A DNA stretch of 64,000 bases from NCBI RefSeq assembly GCF_905475395.1, contig NC_058341.1:59403501-59467500 (forward strand), read 5' to 3'. Origin of the DNA: Chrysoperla carnea (taxonomy: Eukaryota; Arthropoda; Insecta; Neuroptera; Chrysopidae). Both the position numbers and the translations under genes were made by a program. Below are positions 47,564 through 59,108 of the stretch, one piece after another. Position 1 is the first letter of the stretch. Every line of letters begins with the position of its first letter. The notes beneath the pieces were generated by a model. That model was not told the DNA's origin and did not search any database. It saw only the letters and a program-made list of their open reading frames with translations.

Positions 47564-50500
47564 TCATTTATTGCCTTTTAAAAATTGATAAACGTATGCA
47601 AAATCTTTGTTTCCAAATCCATTATTCGATAATGTTGAATAAATTTGATGTGATAGAGCTCCTAAGAATATTGTTGAATGTGTATCTGTTGCTGCATCTT
47701 GAGCCAAACCTAGATCTTTTAATACTAGATCCGTACTAAAACCACCTTTATAATCATTGCTTGATGGTACATTTGGTAGCATATTTGGTACAGGATTGTA
47801 TGAATCTGATGACCAGCATCGTCCAGTTGATGTATTTATAATATCCGTTAATGTTTTTGGATTAAGACCTAATCTACACATTAAAAAAATACATTTATTT
47901 ATTTTTATAGGTTTAGAGACAATTTTGACTGAGTTCGTTTGCCTCTTAGACTATTATTATTTAAACTCAACTAAGGGTGGAAGTATACAGGTTTTTTTTT
48001 TTTAAGTTGAAATATGCTTGAAACTCGAAAAATAGCTTTTATCGATAAAAATGCTTCAAGCAAAAAATGATGGGTGTCTAAGCACACATCTTATAAGCAG
48101 ACATTATAAACTTGATCTATGTTTTCAAGCTCAATGAAAAGCTTACTTTACTCCATAAATAGTTATCGATAGATGAACACTTTAAATTAGAAAGTTGCTA
48201 TTGATTAAAAAAGTAACATTTTTAGTTTGAAACATTTTCCCACAAACCGTACAGTTTAGCCAAAATGGACTCAAAAGTTTTGCACAACAAATTCGATGTC
48301 AAAAGTGAATAGCTAATATTTTAGATTAGTAATTTTTTATATGGAGCCAACTTAAGTAGCCTGTACACTGTATATTTGTTTTCGGATACTTTTGGGTACC
48401 CCGTCAGACCATTTTTATTCAAATGAGCTGAAGTTCGGTATGTATGTTTGGTTACTAGGTGAATCGATGCTAGCTTTTTTCAGCAACTGGAAGTGGAATG
48501 GAAAATTTATATATTTTTTGTCATTTTTATCACCACACATATCTGAACAGCCTCTTAAAACTAAGCTAAAGCGTTCAAATTGCAAAATCCAAATTCAAGG
48601 TACTTAATTGTCGAAAATATCTGTGCAATTTCTTCAAAAATATAATACAGGACATTGCTTTCTTGCTTTCCAGTTGTAATCAGGCTTTTGAAAGGCAGAT
48701 ACATTTTAATTTTCAAGATCATACTTACTTAATTCCTAAATTCAAACATTCTGATGTTCCAATCATGGATATTGCTAGCAACATGTTATTACAAATTTTA
48801 GCGGCTTGACCACTTCCGACATCACCACAATGTACGGCTCTTTTACCCATGCTTAAGAGTACTTTTTCCACACGTTTCATTGTAGATTCGGCACCACCAA
48901 CCATAAATGTTAAAGTTTGATTTTCAGCTCCAATAACGCCTAAAAAACAAATAAAGTAAATATTTTATTTGTTTGAAAATTTTACTTACAATTTCACTCT
49001 TGATATCCCAAAAATAATAAGGAACACAAGTGAAATTTACAAAATTAAAAAACCGCAGACAAATTTTTCGGGTACGGAACCCTAAACTCGCACTTGAAAC
49101 ATAGCTAAGAACATTACCTTTCAAACGAAACGAAAAAAAATCAAAATCGGTTCATCTGTTTAGGCGCTACGATGCCACAGACAGATAGACACACACACAT
49201 AGTGGTCAAACTTATAACACCCCTTTTTTTTAGTTCGTTTCATCCATAATTCTATTAATTTTTCGATCAACGTAATTCGAAGTTTTGTCATTGTAAAAAT
49301 TTTCTATTCTTACCTCCTGATACAGGTGCATCAATAAACTCCACATTATTCTTATTTGCGTGTTCAAAGACTTTTTTTGAAACAGATGGTGCTGTGGTCG
49401 AAGAATCTACTAAAATTTTACCCTTAGTAGCACCTTTTAATACACCATCATCACGTAAATATGTGTCTAAAACGATATCATTGTTTGGTAACATTGTTAG
49501 AACCACTTCAGACTGTTCTGCTACTTCTCTTGGATTTTTACAAACGGTGACTTTACTCGAATGTGATTTTAATTTATGTAATACTGTTTCAGATAAGTCG
49601 TATACAGATAGTTCATGACCCTAGAAAATATATGAATAATTCAATTTTTATACTTCATAAATAAATATAAAAAAAAACAGAAGAAACAACAAAAAACAAT
49701 CCCGTGGCGCAAGAGCTCCGGAAACTAAGAGAATTTCCTCTTAAGAATCTTCTAATAAAATCGTAAACCTTCCAATAAAAATATATAAAACTTAAATATG
49801 GAGCCAACTTAAGTAGACACGCTGTATATAGCTTTTTGCAAAGTTATTTTCTATAGCAAAATTGCGAACTAAAAATGTTTAAAAATGTCTTCTAAATAGT
49901 ATTAGTACAATAAAAGATGTTACAAAAATCGGCTAATAAAGGAAAATGAAAGAAAACCGTCCGTATTTGTCTAAAACCTCATGGAATGTGTTTCTTAGAT
50001 GTCAAATATCATTAGTAAGGCATCAGTTAGTGGTGCAAATGTTTCTATTTGTTAATAAACAATAAGTTGTTAATTCAATGGAACGATCAATGTTCACTTA
50101 AAAAATTAGTAAATAGGCAACTTGAATGACGAAAATGTTAAACGTTTGTCAAATAATCGAAAACTATTGTACATGTATAACCTATACGTAATTCAAGTTG
50201 CCTATTTATTAATTTTGTCAACTTATTGTTTATTAACAAATAGTAACATTTGTACCACCAACCCATGCCCTACTAATGATATTTGATACCTAAGAAACAC
50301 AATCGATGAGGTTTTACTGTAGCAGCTAACGGAGATGGTCCTAAAATTTTGTTTACAGCATTATGTCGTTGCAAACTATATCTTTGGAATTTGTCTTGCA
50401 AAAATATTTTTAGATGCATGGCGCTAGTAATACCTTAAAATGTGATACCTGGCTTAATATGCATATCGTATTATGTAGAAAAGTTTTTTAATATCCCAAA

Positions 50501-53500
50501 TTCTACGTTAACGTATATGTTTATATAAAATAAGTGAAAACAAACAGTTGACTGAGTTAATTGTTAAAATACCATGTACAGACAGTGTTGATTACACAAT
50601 CGTTTTTTTTAACGTCATGTAAGTAAAGAAAGATAAACAAACATACAAAGTAATAAGAGTATCTTTCTTGTCACTTCCTCAGTGGATAAAGCAATATGCT
50701 AACAAACAGATACATAATATATGTAACGTATAAATTTAAATTATATGTAATACCTGTATACATATACTAATTTGCGTTCTCACCGGTAAAAAGTGATGTT
50801 TAGGAAAAAATGTTTCAAACAAAAGTTGTTTAATTTTTGATAAGGAACATTTTTTACACTTAAACTTTTGTTATTTCTCTAACGGTTTACAAGATGGTCC
50901 TACAGACCCAAGACCCAATTGAGCTGTGTGCTTGCTCATTTATGAACTCGACTACAATTTTTTCGTCCTAAGCACGCTTTAATTTTAGCTTGATATCTCT
51001 TTTTTTTTTGAGTTGTCGTGTTCACGTACAGACGGACGGACAGACAGACGGACAATCGGAAATGGATTTTATGAACATCCATAATAAAATTTTGTTCGTA
51101 GCACCAATATTTTTAAGCGTTACAAACTTGGGACTAAACTTAGTATACCTTGATATATTTCATATACATGGTATAAAAAATCATTGCTGGTTAACCGATT
51201 TTCTTTTTTCTGAAATTAATAACTTGTTTCATAAAAATGTATAATTATACTTACATTTTTTAATAGATTTCGAGCCATATGGTTTCCCATATTTCCAATA
51301 CCAATAACCCCCACATGTGACATTTGCCGACTGGAATCTGCGGAAAAATAAAATTGACTGATATTTTGTTAACAGAAACACAGAAAATTTACAGTTATCC
51401 TATACGAAAATTAAAGATATCGGAATCCGAATCGAGCAGAATTTTTTGGGTTAAAAAATGATCATGATTGTTGATTATTATGATTTTATTCAATGTGCAT
51501 ATCAAACTTAAGCCTTTACTCAATTTGTTGACCTTGATTAGATTGAGCTATGCAGAAACAAGTTTTTTTGGGTTTAATATTAATAATTGATTATTCAAGG
51601 TACTTCACATAAGTTTAACCGTTCGGGTTCAAAAAATCGTTCTGAATTTTAGGAAAAGTCAATTACTGATATTACTTAAGAAAAGATTATGGCAAAAATG
51701 GTTGATAACAATACTTATAACAACTTTTGTTCCAAACTTTTTTCGAAATTTTGCATATTTAAAAAGTTTTAGGATTTCCAGAAAGAAATTTTAATGTTGG
51801 AAATGATTTTTTTTTGATAATGTGACTCGAATTTTTAACATCTTTTATTATTTCGTCTATGATTGACAATCCGTATTTAACGAGATTATTGACTTTGCTG
51901 TAAAAGGCTGCTGCAGGTTTTCTACAGTGCCGCGCATACCAGACCAACTTAGCCACTTAATTTGAATATCTATCGATCTAAAGGAAAACTAAACTCAGCG
52001 TATTAATTTATAACAGTAATTTTAAACCATAAACGCGATTAAGTGCTTGTATCTATAAAGAAAAGATTTCAACAGATGCAAAACTTTTCATATGGAATTT
52101 GCTGTTTGAGATAAAAAATAGTCAAAATAAAGAAGAACTAATGCGAAATTGTTGTGTACTGCAAGACAAGTTAAGAATCAATTTTAAATCTGATATTGAT
52201 TGAGATTTGTTGTGCGATGAAGTTTTAGGTTTGCAACACTATCTCGAAGACAGTCAGACAACACCTATCGAAACATTAAACTTTATCAAAAAGCACAATC
52301 TTCAAGAGTTACATATCAGTGATGGGACGAATGTTGTATATTGTACATTCGCGAGTGCGAATGTTTATTTCCAATATTCGCGAATGCAAATGCGGATGTT
52401 AACTTTCAAATGAAGCGCTCGCAAATTGTTATGTAATAACTTCATACATTTAATAATACAGTAGAGGAAAAGCTGGGAAACGATTTTGATTAAACTTTTT
52501 GTAACGTGTTTATAGGACTCCAAGGAATATTCAGCCAACTTAACCTAGTAATAGAAGAGCATATGGCTCCAGCGGGGGCATATGTAGCATACATTTTTTT
52601 TGAAATGCGTATTTTGACTTAAAACTGTCATCTAGTAGTTATTTTTGATCGCTGAATACGAATCTGATGTCAGGTTACACAGATTCGGTCACATTTAGAT
52701 GGATAGGTAGATTGTTTAGAGAATGAATTGGTAAAATAGCTTATTATTAATGATAATAATGTTTGTTTAATTCAATAAAAAATACTAGCTTGGCCCGTGA
52801 TTAATTCCGCTTCCGTAGTTAAGGTAACCCGTGGCTATCCTGTACTCGTGGCTAAAAACAACAAACAACAAATTTTGTAGAAAAGTGGTGGAAAAATCAG
52901 TTCTTAAATTAATATTAGAAGAATATGTATAGAGTATTTGGAGAACGTCTGTAAAAACTAACATGTTTGCCTAATACTGTTTCGAGTATTATATGTCTAG
53001 AATATTAGGAGAGCACCTCTAAAAACTAATATGTTTGCCTAATAAACTTATTTGAATTTATTTAAATTTATGATGATATTTTTTCGTTCAAATTATTGAC
53101 CTAGCGTGTTTTTTTCTAAGCGGTACATTTTTAGACCGTGAGTATATTTTTCTTCAAACCTGCACATAATAAGCTTGAAAATGAGAGGTGGAATCATAGA
53201 ATCTGATAAAGAAATAAGAAAGATAAGGGTAGGGCAGAAAAAAACTTGCTAGAGTAATAATATATACGATGGTACAAATTAGAAATATAGTCAAATAAGT
53301 ATACCTAGAAGAGCGTCAAATGCATGGCTCGCCCGAGGCGTCAAGATGGCTAAGGCCGGCCGACGGTGACACGGATGGTTTCACCCTGTATAAATCGTAG
53401 TAGCCATAATATACTAAGTATTAATTTACAAAAAACATCTTTCTTTTCGAAATAATTAACATAATCATTAATTTGACAAAAAAAAAAATCAGTGAAAACT

Positions 53501-53619
53501 TGCTTTCCATACTTAAACGTTTTCTTTTTAAATGCTTACGAATATTAATATTAATAAATTACATTATTATACTTACTTTTAAATAGATTAGTAGTAATTA
53601 ATATTGTTGGACGAAACAT
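47564..53619 (-). CDS. Hibadh: 3-hydroxyisobutyrate dehydrogenase, mitochondrial
   Basis: Five exons: 53619-53577, 51337-51255, 49620-49314, 48939-48729 and 47873-47564. All junctions are GT-AG, the frame is open for 317 codons, and the product aligns end to end with human HIBADH. Residues 1-20 ([20 protein letters not shown]) look like a short mitochondrial targeting peptide. The NAD-binding motif is [16 protein letters not shown] (G27, G29, G32); the substrate loop is DAPVSGG (139-145); the catalytic lysine is K192 in [18 protein letters not shown], and [12 protein letters not shown] follows near the C-terminus. The enzyme oxidises 3-hydroxyisobutyrate to methylmalonate semialdehyde in valine breakdown, in the matrix. 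Exon 1 codes for 14 residues only. Each intron contains a repeat element: a hAT relic (intron 1), an inverted repeat and family A copy (2), family B (3) and family E (4). No inactivating change was seen, so it should be functional. Confidence 0.96.
47983..48374. mobile_element. Family E element, copy 2 (Hibadh intron 4)
   Basis: GTATACAGG at the left faces CCTGTACACTGTATA at the right; the block ATATGCTTGAAACTCGAAAA...TCAATGAAAAG...CTTTAAATTAGAAAGTTGCT matches 12348-12700 in order. Confidence 0.55.
49015..49245 (-). repeat. Dispersed repeat family B, copy 3 (Hibadh intron 3)
   Basis: Read on the minus strand: GTGTGTGTCTATCTGTCTGT, GGCATCGTAGCGCCTAAACA, GATGAACCGATTTTGATT, GAAAGGTAATGTTCTTAGCT, ATGTTTCAAG. 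It fills much of a 374-bp intron between two coding exons. Confidence 0.65.
49972..50320. mobile_element. Foldback element, about 130-bp arms (Hibadh intron 2)
   Basis: TAAAACCTCAT, TGTTTCTTAG, TCAAATATCATTAGTA, ACTATTTGTTAATAAACAAT (or TCTATTTG) and AGGCAACTTGAAT occur in both arms in opposite orientation, around a short AT-rich centre. Confidence 0.7.
50324..50440 (+). repeat. Dispersed repeat family G, copy 2
   Basis: Diverged match to 2086-2200, directly adjoining the foldback element to its left. Confidence 0.5.
50530..51176 (+). mobile_element. Repeat family A, copy 7 (Hibadh intron 2)
   Basis: AAGTGAAAACAAACAGTTGA at the left, GACGGACGGACAGACAGACG in the middle, ATTTCATATACATGGTATAA at the right. 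An extra stretch near 50660-50760 is not in other copies. The right end lies 80 bp from coding exon 2. Confidence 0.7.
52036..52332 (+). pseudogene. hAT / ZMYM1-type transposase relic (Hibadh intron 1)
   Basis: One frame reads [40 protein letters not shown], then ID[20 protein letters not shown], [20 protein letters not shown]. The order FKSDID.DL..E...L..YL, TPIEILNFI, is that of the C-terminal dimerisation region of hAT-derived, ZMYM1-like proteins. A stop splits it and the expected LTIPVTVASAERSF part is missing. Confidence 0.65.
52925..53045 (+). repeat. Two-copy direct repeat, period about 70 bp
   Basis: TAAAAACTAACATGTTTGCC at 52953 and TAAAAACTAATATGTTTGCC at 53020, preceded in both by an AGA(A/G)TATT.GGAGA block. 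Confidence 0.6.
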
Positions 53620-53840
53620 TTTTAAAAATAAAACTTAGATTATAATAATTGAAAACAAAAAAAAAAAAACTTTTATTCAGTTCGGTGGTAATTTAATAAT
53701 TAAATAAAATAATTTAATTTAAAACAAATCGAAAACAATAATTATTATAAATGTTTGTGACCTTAAAACATTAGGTCATCAATACTTATGATTTAAAATT
53801 TTATTCAAAATAATATTTTATAATTATACATATACGTATG

Positions 53841-54340
53841 CAACTTTGAAAATATACTAACTAGAATTGGCAACAGAGTGAGAAAGAACCATCTCTACAT
53901 ACCAAGATGATTGAGAAGGATAATAAATGACGAAACATGATTATTAATACGCATGTCTTAATATACAATATATTATCTTGGCGCATATTTACAACATAAT
54001 AATTTTCATTTAATAAATATTATTTCATAATTAAACTTTACTAACCTGTGATACAAGTCTACTTTAAAATATTCCTTCCAAATAAAACAATATCTAACCA
54101 TTTTATAGATCTTTAACACAGAATTAATTAAACAAACAGAAACTATTGAAACAGCTGATTTCCGTCAATATGATCATGCGCAGTGAATATCATTCTCTCT
54201 TATTGTGTTTCTCTGTCAGTTGTTTGAATATTGTATTGTTGTCTTTGTTAATCTTCTCTGTGAAGAAAAAATGTACATACTTGGTATACGTTAGCCCTAT
54301 CTAGTAAAATATATAATCTAAGGTATGCAAATGATGAAAA
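53841..54340 (+). mobile_element. LINE 3' end, truncated copy
   Basis: Matches 46340-46851 in reverse complement: GGCAACAGAGTGAGAA, AAGATGATTGAGAAG, TAATAAATGACGAA and CTTCTCTGTGAAG are shared. It has an extra 140 bp (about 53970-54110) and lacks the MITE found in the other copy. Confidence 0.6.
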
Positions 54341-54506
54341 AGTGTTAATATGTGACGTTATTAAAGAGGCTTGTTTTTAACATTTTATAATATTATTATT
54401 ATCAGTAATGTTTAATTTATTTTTTACAACGCCCACTCGGGAAGTAGACTTTTCGAGCGCTGTATGTCACCTTCAAAATACACAATAATCGCATACTTAA
54501 CTATAT

Positions 54507-54568
54507 GTGTTTCATAAACGCACATGTTCGGTTATAGGTGTTTCATAAACGCACATGTTCGGTTATAG
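54507..54568 (+). repeat. Perfect 31-bp tandem duplication
   Basis: The unit GTGTTTCATAAACGCACATG plus TTCGGTTATAG occurs twice without a mismatch. Confidence 0.9.
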
Positions 54569-54843
54569 ACTACATAATTGTATGTACTACTGACACGCCA
54601 TCTGTACTAAAAAAAAATAAGTAATCAATCTTAACCCTCATTTATTAAAGTTACCACACTGATTGTGTCAAACGCGAGTGTTACATACAAAAAAACAAAA
54701 TTAAAAATTGAAATTAAAATGAACGAGCAATAAAAATTTGTATGCAATAAAATTTAAATTTAAAATAAGTAAATAAATCATTTCTCAAATTGATAAATTT
54801 CTCTCAAAGTCAACTTCCCGAGCGATTGTTGTAAAAAGTATTG

Positions 54844-55067
54844 AATGCTACTTGCGGAATAACTAGCAAATATGACAGTCGTGATTACGGCATTCGCTCT
54901 AAGGTTATGAGACATTCTTATGAAGACTCGTGTGGTTGTCGCAACTCGCCTACGGCTCGTAGCGACATCTACCACACTCGTCTTCATAAGAATGTCTCAT
55001 AACCTTACGCTCATGCCGCAACACCACGACTGTCAGATTATTTGCTAGTTATCCCACTTGTAGCATT
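54844..55067. mobile_element. Long hairpin element, arms about 95 bp
   Basis: GGTTATGAGACATTCTTATG in the left arm and CATAAGAATGTCTCATAACC in the right; the outer parts (ACTAGCAAATATGACAGTCG; GACTGTCAGATTATTTGCTA) also pair. The loop is CG-rich (GTCGCAACTCGCCTACGGCT). Confidence 0.8.
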
Positions 55068-55210
55068 AATAACTATTATCAGTGTTGTTTATGAAATTAT
55101 GAAATTAAAAATATAATCAATAATAAAATATTATTTTTGGGATGAAAACTTTTAGCTGGGGAAATACTACAGGTTATATAGAAGCAAGTTACTCTTGTCC
55201 ATAATGTACA

Positions 55211-56581
55211 AAATTACAGGAGGTATTTTATTATACCATGTATATATGAAATATACATAGTATATTAAGTTTCGTACCAAGTTTGTAACGCTTAAAAATA
55301 TTGATGCTACGAAAAAAATTTTGGTATAGGTGTTCATAGAATCGCCTAATTAATCCATTTCCGGTTGTCCGTCCGTCCGTCTGTAGACACGATAACTCAA
55401 AAACGAAAAAAGATATCGAGCTGAAATTTTTACAGCGTACTCAGGACGTAAAAAGTGAGGTCAAGTTCGTAAATGAGCATCATAGGTCAATTGGGTCTTG
55501 GATCCGTAGGACCCATCTTGTAAACCGTTAGAGATAGAACAAAAGTTTAAATGTAAAAAATGTTCCTTATAAAAAAATATAAAACTTTTGTTTGAAACAT
55601 TTTTTTGTAAACACCACTGTTTACCCACGAAGGCGTTAATTAGGTGCAAATTTTATAATATATATAGTAATATAGGAATATCAGTTGTGTGTGTGTCTAT
55701 TTAAAAGTGAATACCTTTTGTTATTTACGTGACGTCAAAAAAACAAACGATTGCGCATCAACACTGTCTATACATGGTATTTCAACAGTTAACTCAGTCA
55801 ATTGTTTGTTTTCACTTGTTATTTAAATAGGTTCAGTATCACGTACTGAATGTAAATGCACAAAATCCTTACAAAAATAGCCGGGGGAGGTGTCTCCATT
55901 TTAAGGAACACCGTTTTAGGCTATATCTCCATAACCGTGCACTTTATACCAAAAATAGTAATAATCTTTATTGTATGTAATTAAATTAGCTACCTTTTTT
56001 GTAAAACAATTTTTTTTTGTCTCACTAACCGTTTATGACTTATACTATGAACCGTTTATGACTATGACGTTTTACTTATTGACTATTTGACCGATATCTC
56101 TTCTAATATTTGTTTAAACAAGAAAATGATAATAACTTAACTTTTAAATTTACAAATTTCCTAAAACTTTTACTTTAAACTTATTTTTCTAAAATTAAAA
56201 TTTATGAAGCTATAACGCGTTTAATACTGCAACAACCGGTTGCAAGATGAATAAAAAAGAGGTATACATAGTGTAATAATAAAAATTCAATAAATGTATG
56301 AAAAATGTTAACGTTAGTGACATAATTAGCAATAAATAATTTGCCTTCTTACCTGCAAAAGCAACGATCACCCATTGAAATTTTTTAAATATTAAAATTA
56401 ACTAAAAAGGTAGGAAATTTAATTATCTACAAATAAAGTGCACGGTTATGGAGATGTAGCCTAAAACGGTTTTCCTTAAAATGGAGGCACCTCCCCCGCC
56501 TATTTTTGTAAGGATTTTGTGCATTTACATTCAGTACGTGATACTGAACCTATTCGAATAATAAAATAGCTCCTGTAATTT
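55211..56581. mobile_element. TIR element (about 790 bp) interrupted by a nested family A copy
   Basis: Outer ends AAATTACAGGAGGTATTTTA and TAAAATAGCTCCTGTAATTT are inverted repeats. The next 125 bp of each arm (AGGTTCAGTATCACGTACTG; CCTAAAACGGTTTTCCTTAA on the right) also match inverted, but the left arm is cut by the family A copy at 55235-55818. Interior is AT-rich, without coding content. Confidence 0.8.
55235..55818 (-). mobile_element. Repeat family A, copy 8, nested
   Basis: Full-length inverted copy, ACCATGTATATATGAAATAT to TTTTCACTTG, inserted in the left arm of the element at 55211-56581. Comparing with the intact right arm gives the empty site (TTTTATTATTCGAATAGG inverted) and suggests TTAT at both edges, though TTAT may belong to the element end. 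Confidence 0.8.
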
Positions 56582-57026
56582 AATGCAGAAAAAAATCCTC
56601 TGTAGTCTGAATTCAGACTTAAGTAACAGCTTATTTGTTCTCAATTGAATATCAATTTATACCCTATTGGAATATTTATAAATTTTCTTTACTTCATAGA
56701 TAAGCTCGTTATTTTAAATTAAATAACAAATACGTGATGAAGCTTTTTGAGATATACGATATAGGGGTGGTCGAAGAAATTCATTATACATTGTCGCACC
56801 GTGACCTTCAACATACAATGATTTATTTGTAATTATAAGCTGGCAAATAGACCAGCCATTTAACTTATTTCTTACAAATTTGGGACACCCATTTTTTTCC
56901 TAGAATGTTGGGGGAGAGTTAGTGATTCATAAAATCATAAAAATTAGTCAAATGGCTTCGCCTCCCAAAACGATGTTCTACACTAGAAATGCAAATTTTT
57001 GTACATATGTCAAAGCTATAATATAA

Positions 57027-57582
57027 CAAGTGAAAACAAACAATTGACTGAGTTAATTGTTGAAATACCATGCATAGTCAGTGTTGATTTCTTTATCACA
57101 TTACACATACAAACATGTGACACATACATAACTGATAATCAAGTATAGTATATATTATAAAATTTCCGCCTAATTGGCGCCCTCACGGGTAAACAGTGAT
57201 GTTTACGAAAAAATTTTTCAAACAAAAGTTGTTTAATTTTTGATAAGGAACATTTTTTACATTTGAACTTTTGTTCTATCTCTAACGGTTTACAAGTTGG
57301 GTCCTACGGGCCCAAGACCCAATTGACCTATGATGCTCATTTACGAACTTGACCTCACTTTTTACGTCCTGAGTATGCTGTAAAAATTTCAGCTCGATAT
57401 CTTTTTTCGTTTTTGAGTTATCGTGTCCACAGACGGACGGACGGACGGACAACCGGAAATGGACTAATTAGGTGATTTTATGAACACCTATGACAAAATT
57501 TTTTTCCTAGCATCATTATTTTTAAGCGTTACAAACTTGGGACTAAACTTAATATACTATGTATATTTCATATATACATGGT
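57027..57582 (+). mobile_element. Repeat family A, copy 9
   Basis: Full length, CAAGTGAAAACAAACAATTG to TTTCATATATACATGGT; very similar to copy 1, including ACATACAAACATGTGACACA. Right flank lacks the usual ATAA. Confidence 0.75.
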
Positions 57583-57897
57583 AAAATTATTGTTATTTGA
57601 TTGAATGGTGTCCAAAAACAGGGTGACAGTATATATTGAACTGTATTTTGTTTTAACCAGTAACTATTATTGATAACTGGGAGTTGCAACTCGTCAAATG
57701 GTGATAATAATTCGTACTAGTTAATATCAGAAGAAGACCCGAATTCAGTAGTTACAATTTGTACTTGTACTTACTAATTTTTAAGGCCAATAAAACTATT
57801 CAAATTCAAATCAGATAAATCCCGCCAACTGGCAATAAAATTAATGGGCTGTTTTTTCCGTAGTTCCAATTTTAAACCACCTGATTAATATAACCCA

Positions 57898-58965
57898 TTA
57901 ATATAACCACAAAAAAATCAACTAAAAAATAAATGTAATTAATAAATTAATTATACTTTCCCAAATGATGAAACCGTGTTTAATGTGATTCCCAAATTAA
58001 TTAGATTAGTCTCCATATAAACTATTATCAAATAACGTAAAAATGGCGAAAATTGAATTTTTTACCTTCTAAGTATACGCTTTGAAAAACTAATTAATTA
58101 CATGAAAACTAATCAGTCCTAAATAATAAAATTATATTCCTAAATCTTCCCAAACGATTCCCAATTGAATAAGAATAGTTTTAATGAAAAATAAAGCTTA
58201 ACATTTACATAAATTAAAAATACAAAATTATTGTCAAAGAAGTAACATTTGAATATTGCCGCCATTAATATAACCACAAAAAAATCAACTAAAAAATAAA
58301 TGTAATTAATAAATTAATTATACTTTCCCAAATGATGAAACCGTGATTAATATGATTCCCAAATTAATTAGATTAGTCTCCATGTAAATTATTATCAAAT
58401 AACGTAAAAATGGTGAAAATTTAATTTTTTACCTTCTAAGTATACGCTTTGAAAAACTAATTAATTAAATGAAAACTAATCAGTCCTAAATAATAAAATT
58501 ATATTCCTAAATCTTCCCAAACGATTTCCAATTGAATAGGAACAGTTTTAAGGCAAAATAAAACTTAACATTTACATAAATTATAAAATAAATTATTCAG
58601 TAATATTTGAATATTGGCGCCATACTGCTATATAACAATTAATGTACGGTTAATTAACATAACCTATCAATTAACTAAAAAATAGGTGTAATTAATTAAT
58701 TATACATTCCCAAACTCTGAAACCGTGTTTATCGTAATTCCCAAATGATTTCCTTTCGAATAACATAAAAATTAAGTGGATTTAATTTCCTACCTGCTAA
58801 CTATACGCTGAAAAAAGAATCATTAATTACAGGAAAACTAGTATTTCCCAAATTCTAAAATTATATTCCCAAATCCTCCCAAACGATTCCCAAATGAATG
58901 GAAATAGTTTGAGTGAAAAATAACAATTTTACCTGCTAACTATACGGAGCTATCAGAATCATCAA
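57898..58965 (+). repeat. Three-unit tandem array, period about 367 bp
   Basis: Units at 57898, 58265 and about 58646. Shared blocks: ATCAACTAAAAAATA, TTAATTATACTTTCCCAAA, GAAACCGTG, TTACCTTCTAAGTATACGCT and TTCCCAAACGAT-CCAA. Units 1 and 2 are much alike; unit 3 is clearly older. It ends some 140 bp before the first zinc-finger start. Confidence 0.8.
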
Positions 58966-59108
58966 ACTTAAAATCATTCAAATCATTGAAATAACTTTGA
59001 GGTTATAACATGTTTACATAAATTGTTAAAAATATTTTATATAATCAAAGATTTATTTAATATTTTACTTTGCAATAAAATTTATTTTAAATAATAAATT
59101 TCATTACA

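Larger units (their letters stand above)
53620..59108. other. Gene-free stretch between Hibadh and the zinc-finger pair
   Basis: Contains a LINE 3' end, a small tandem repeat, foldbacks, two family A copies and a three-unit array, listed separately. In 56585-57025 and 57585-57895 I see nothing. Promoters of Hibadh (left edge) and of the first zinc-finger gene (right edge) were not identifiable. Confidence 0.6.
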
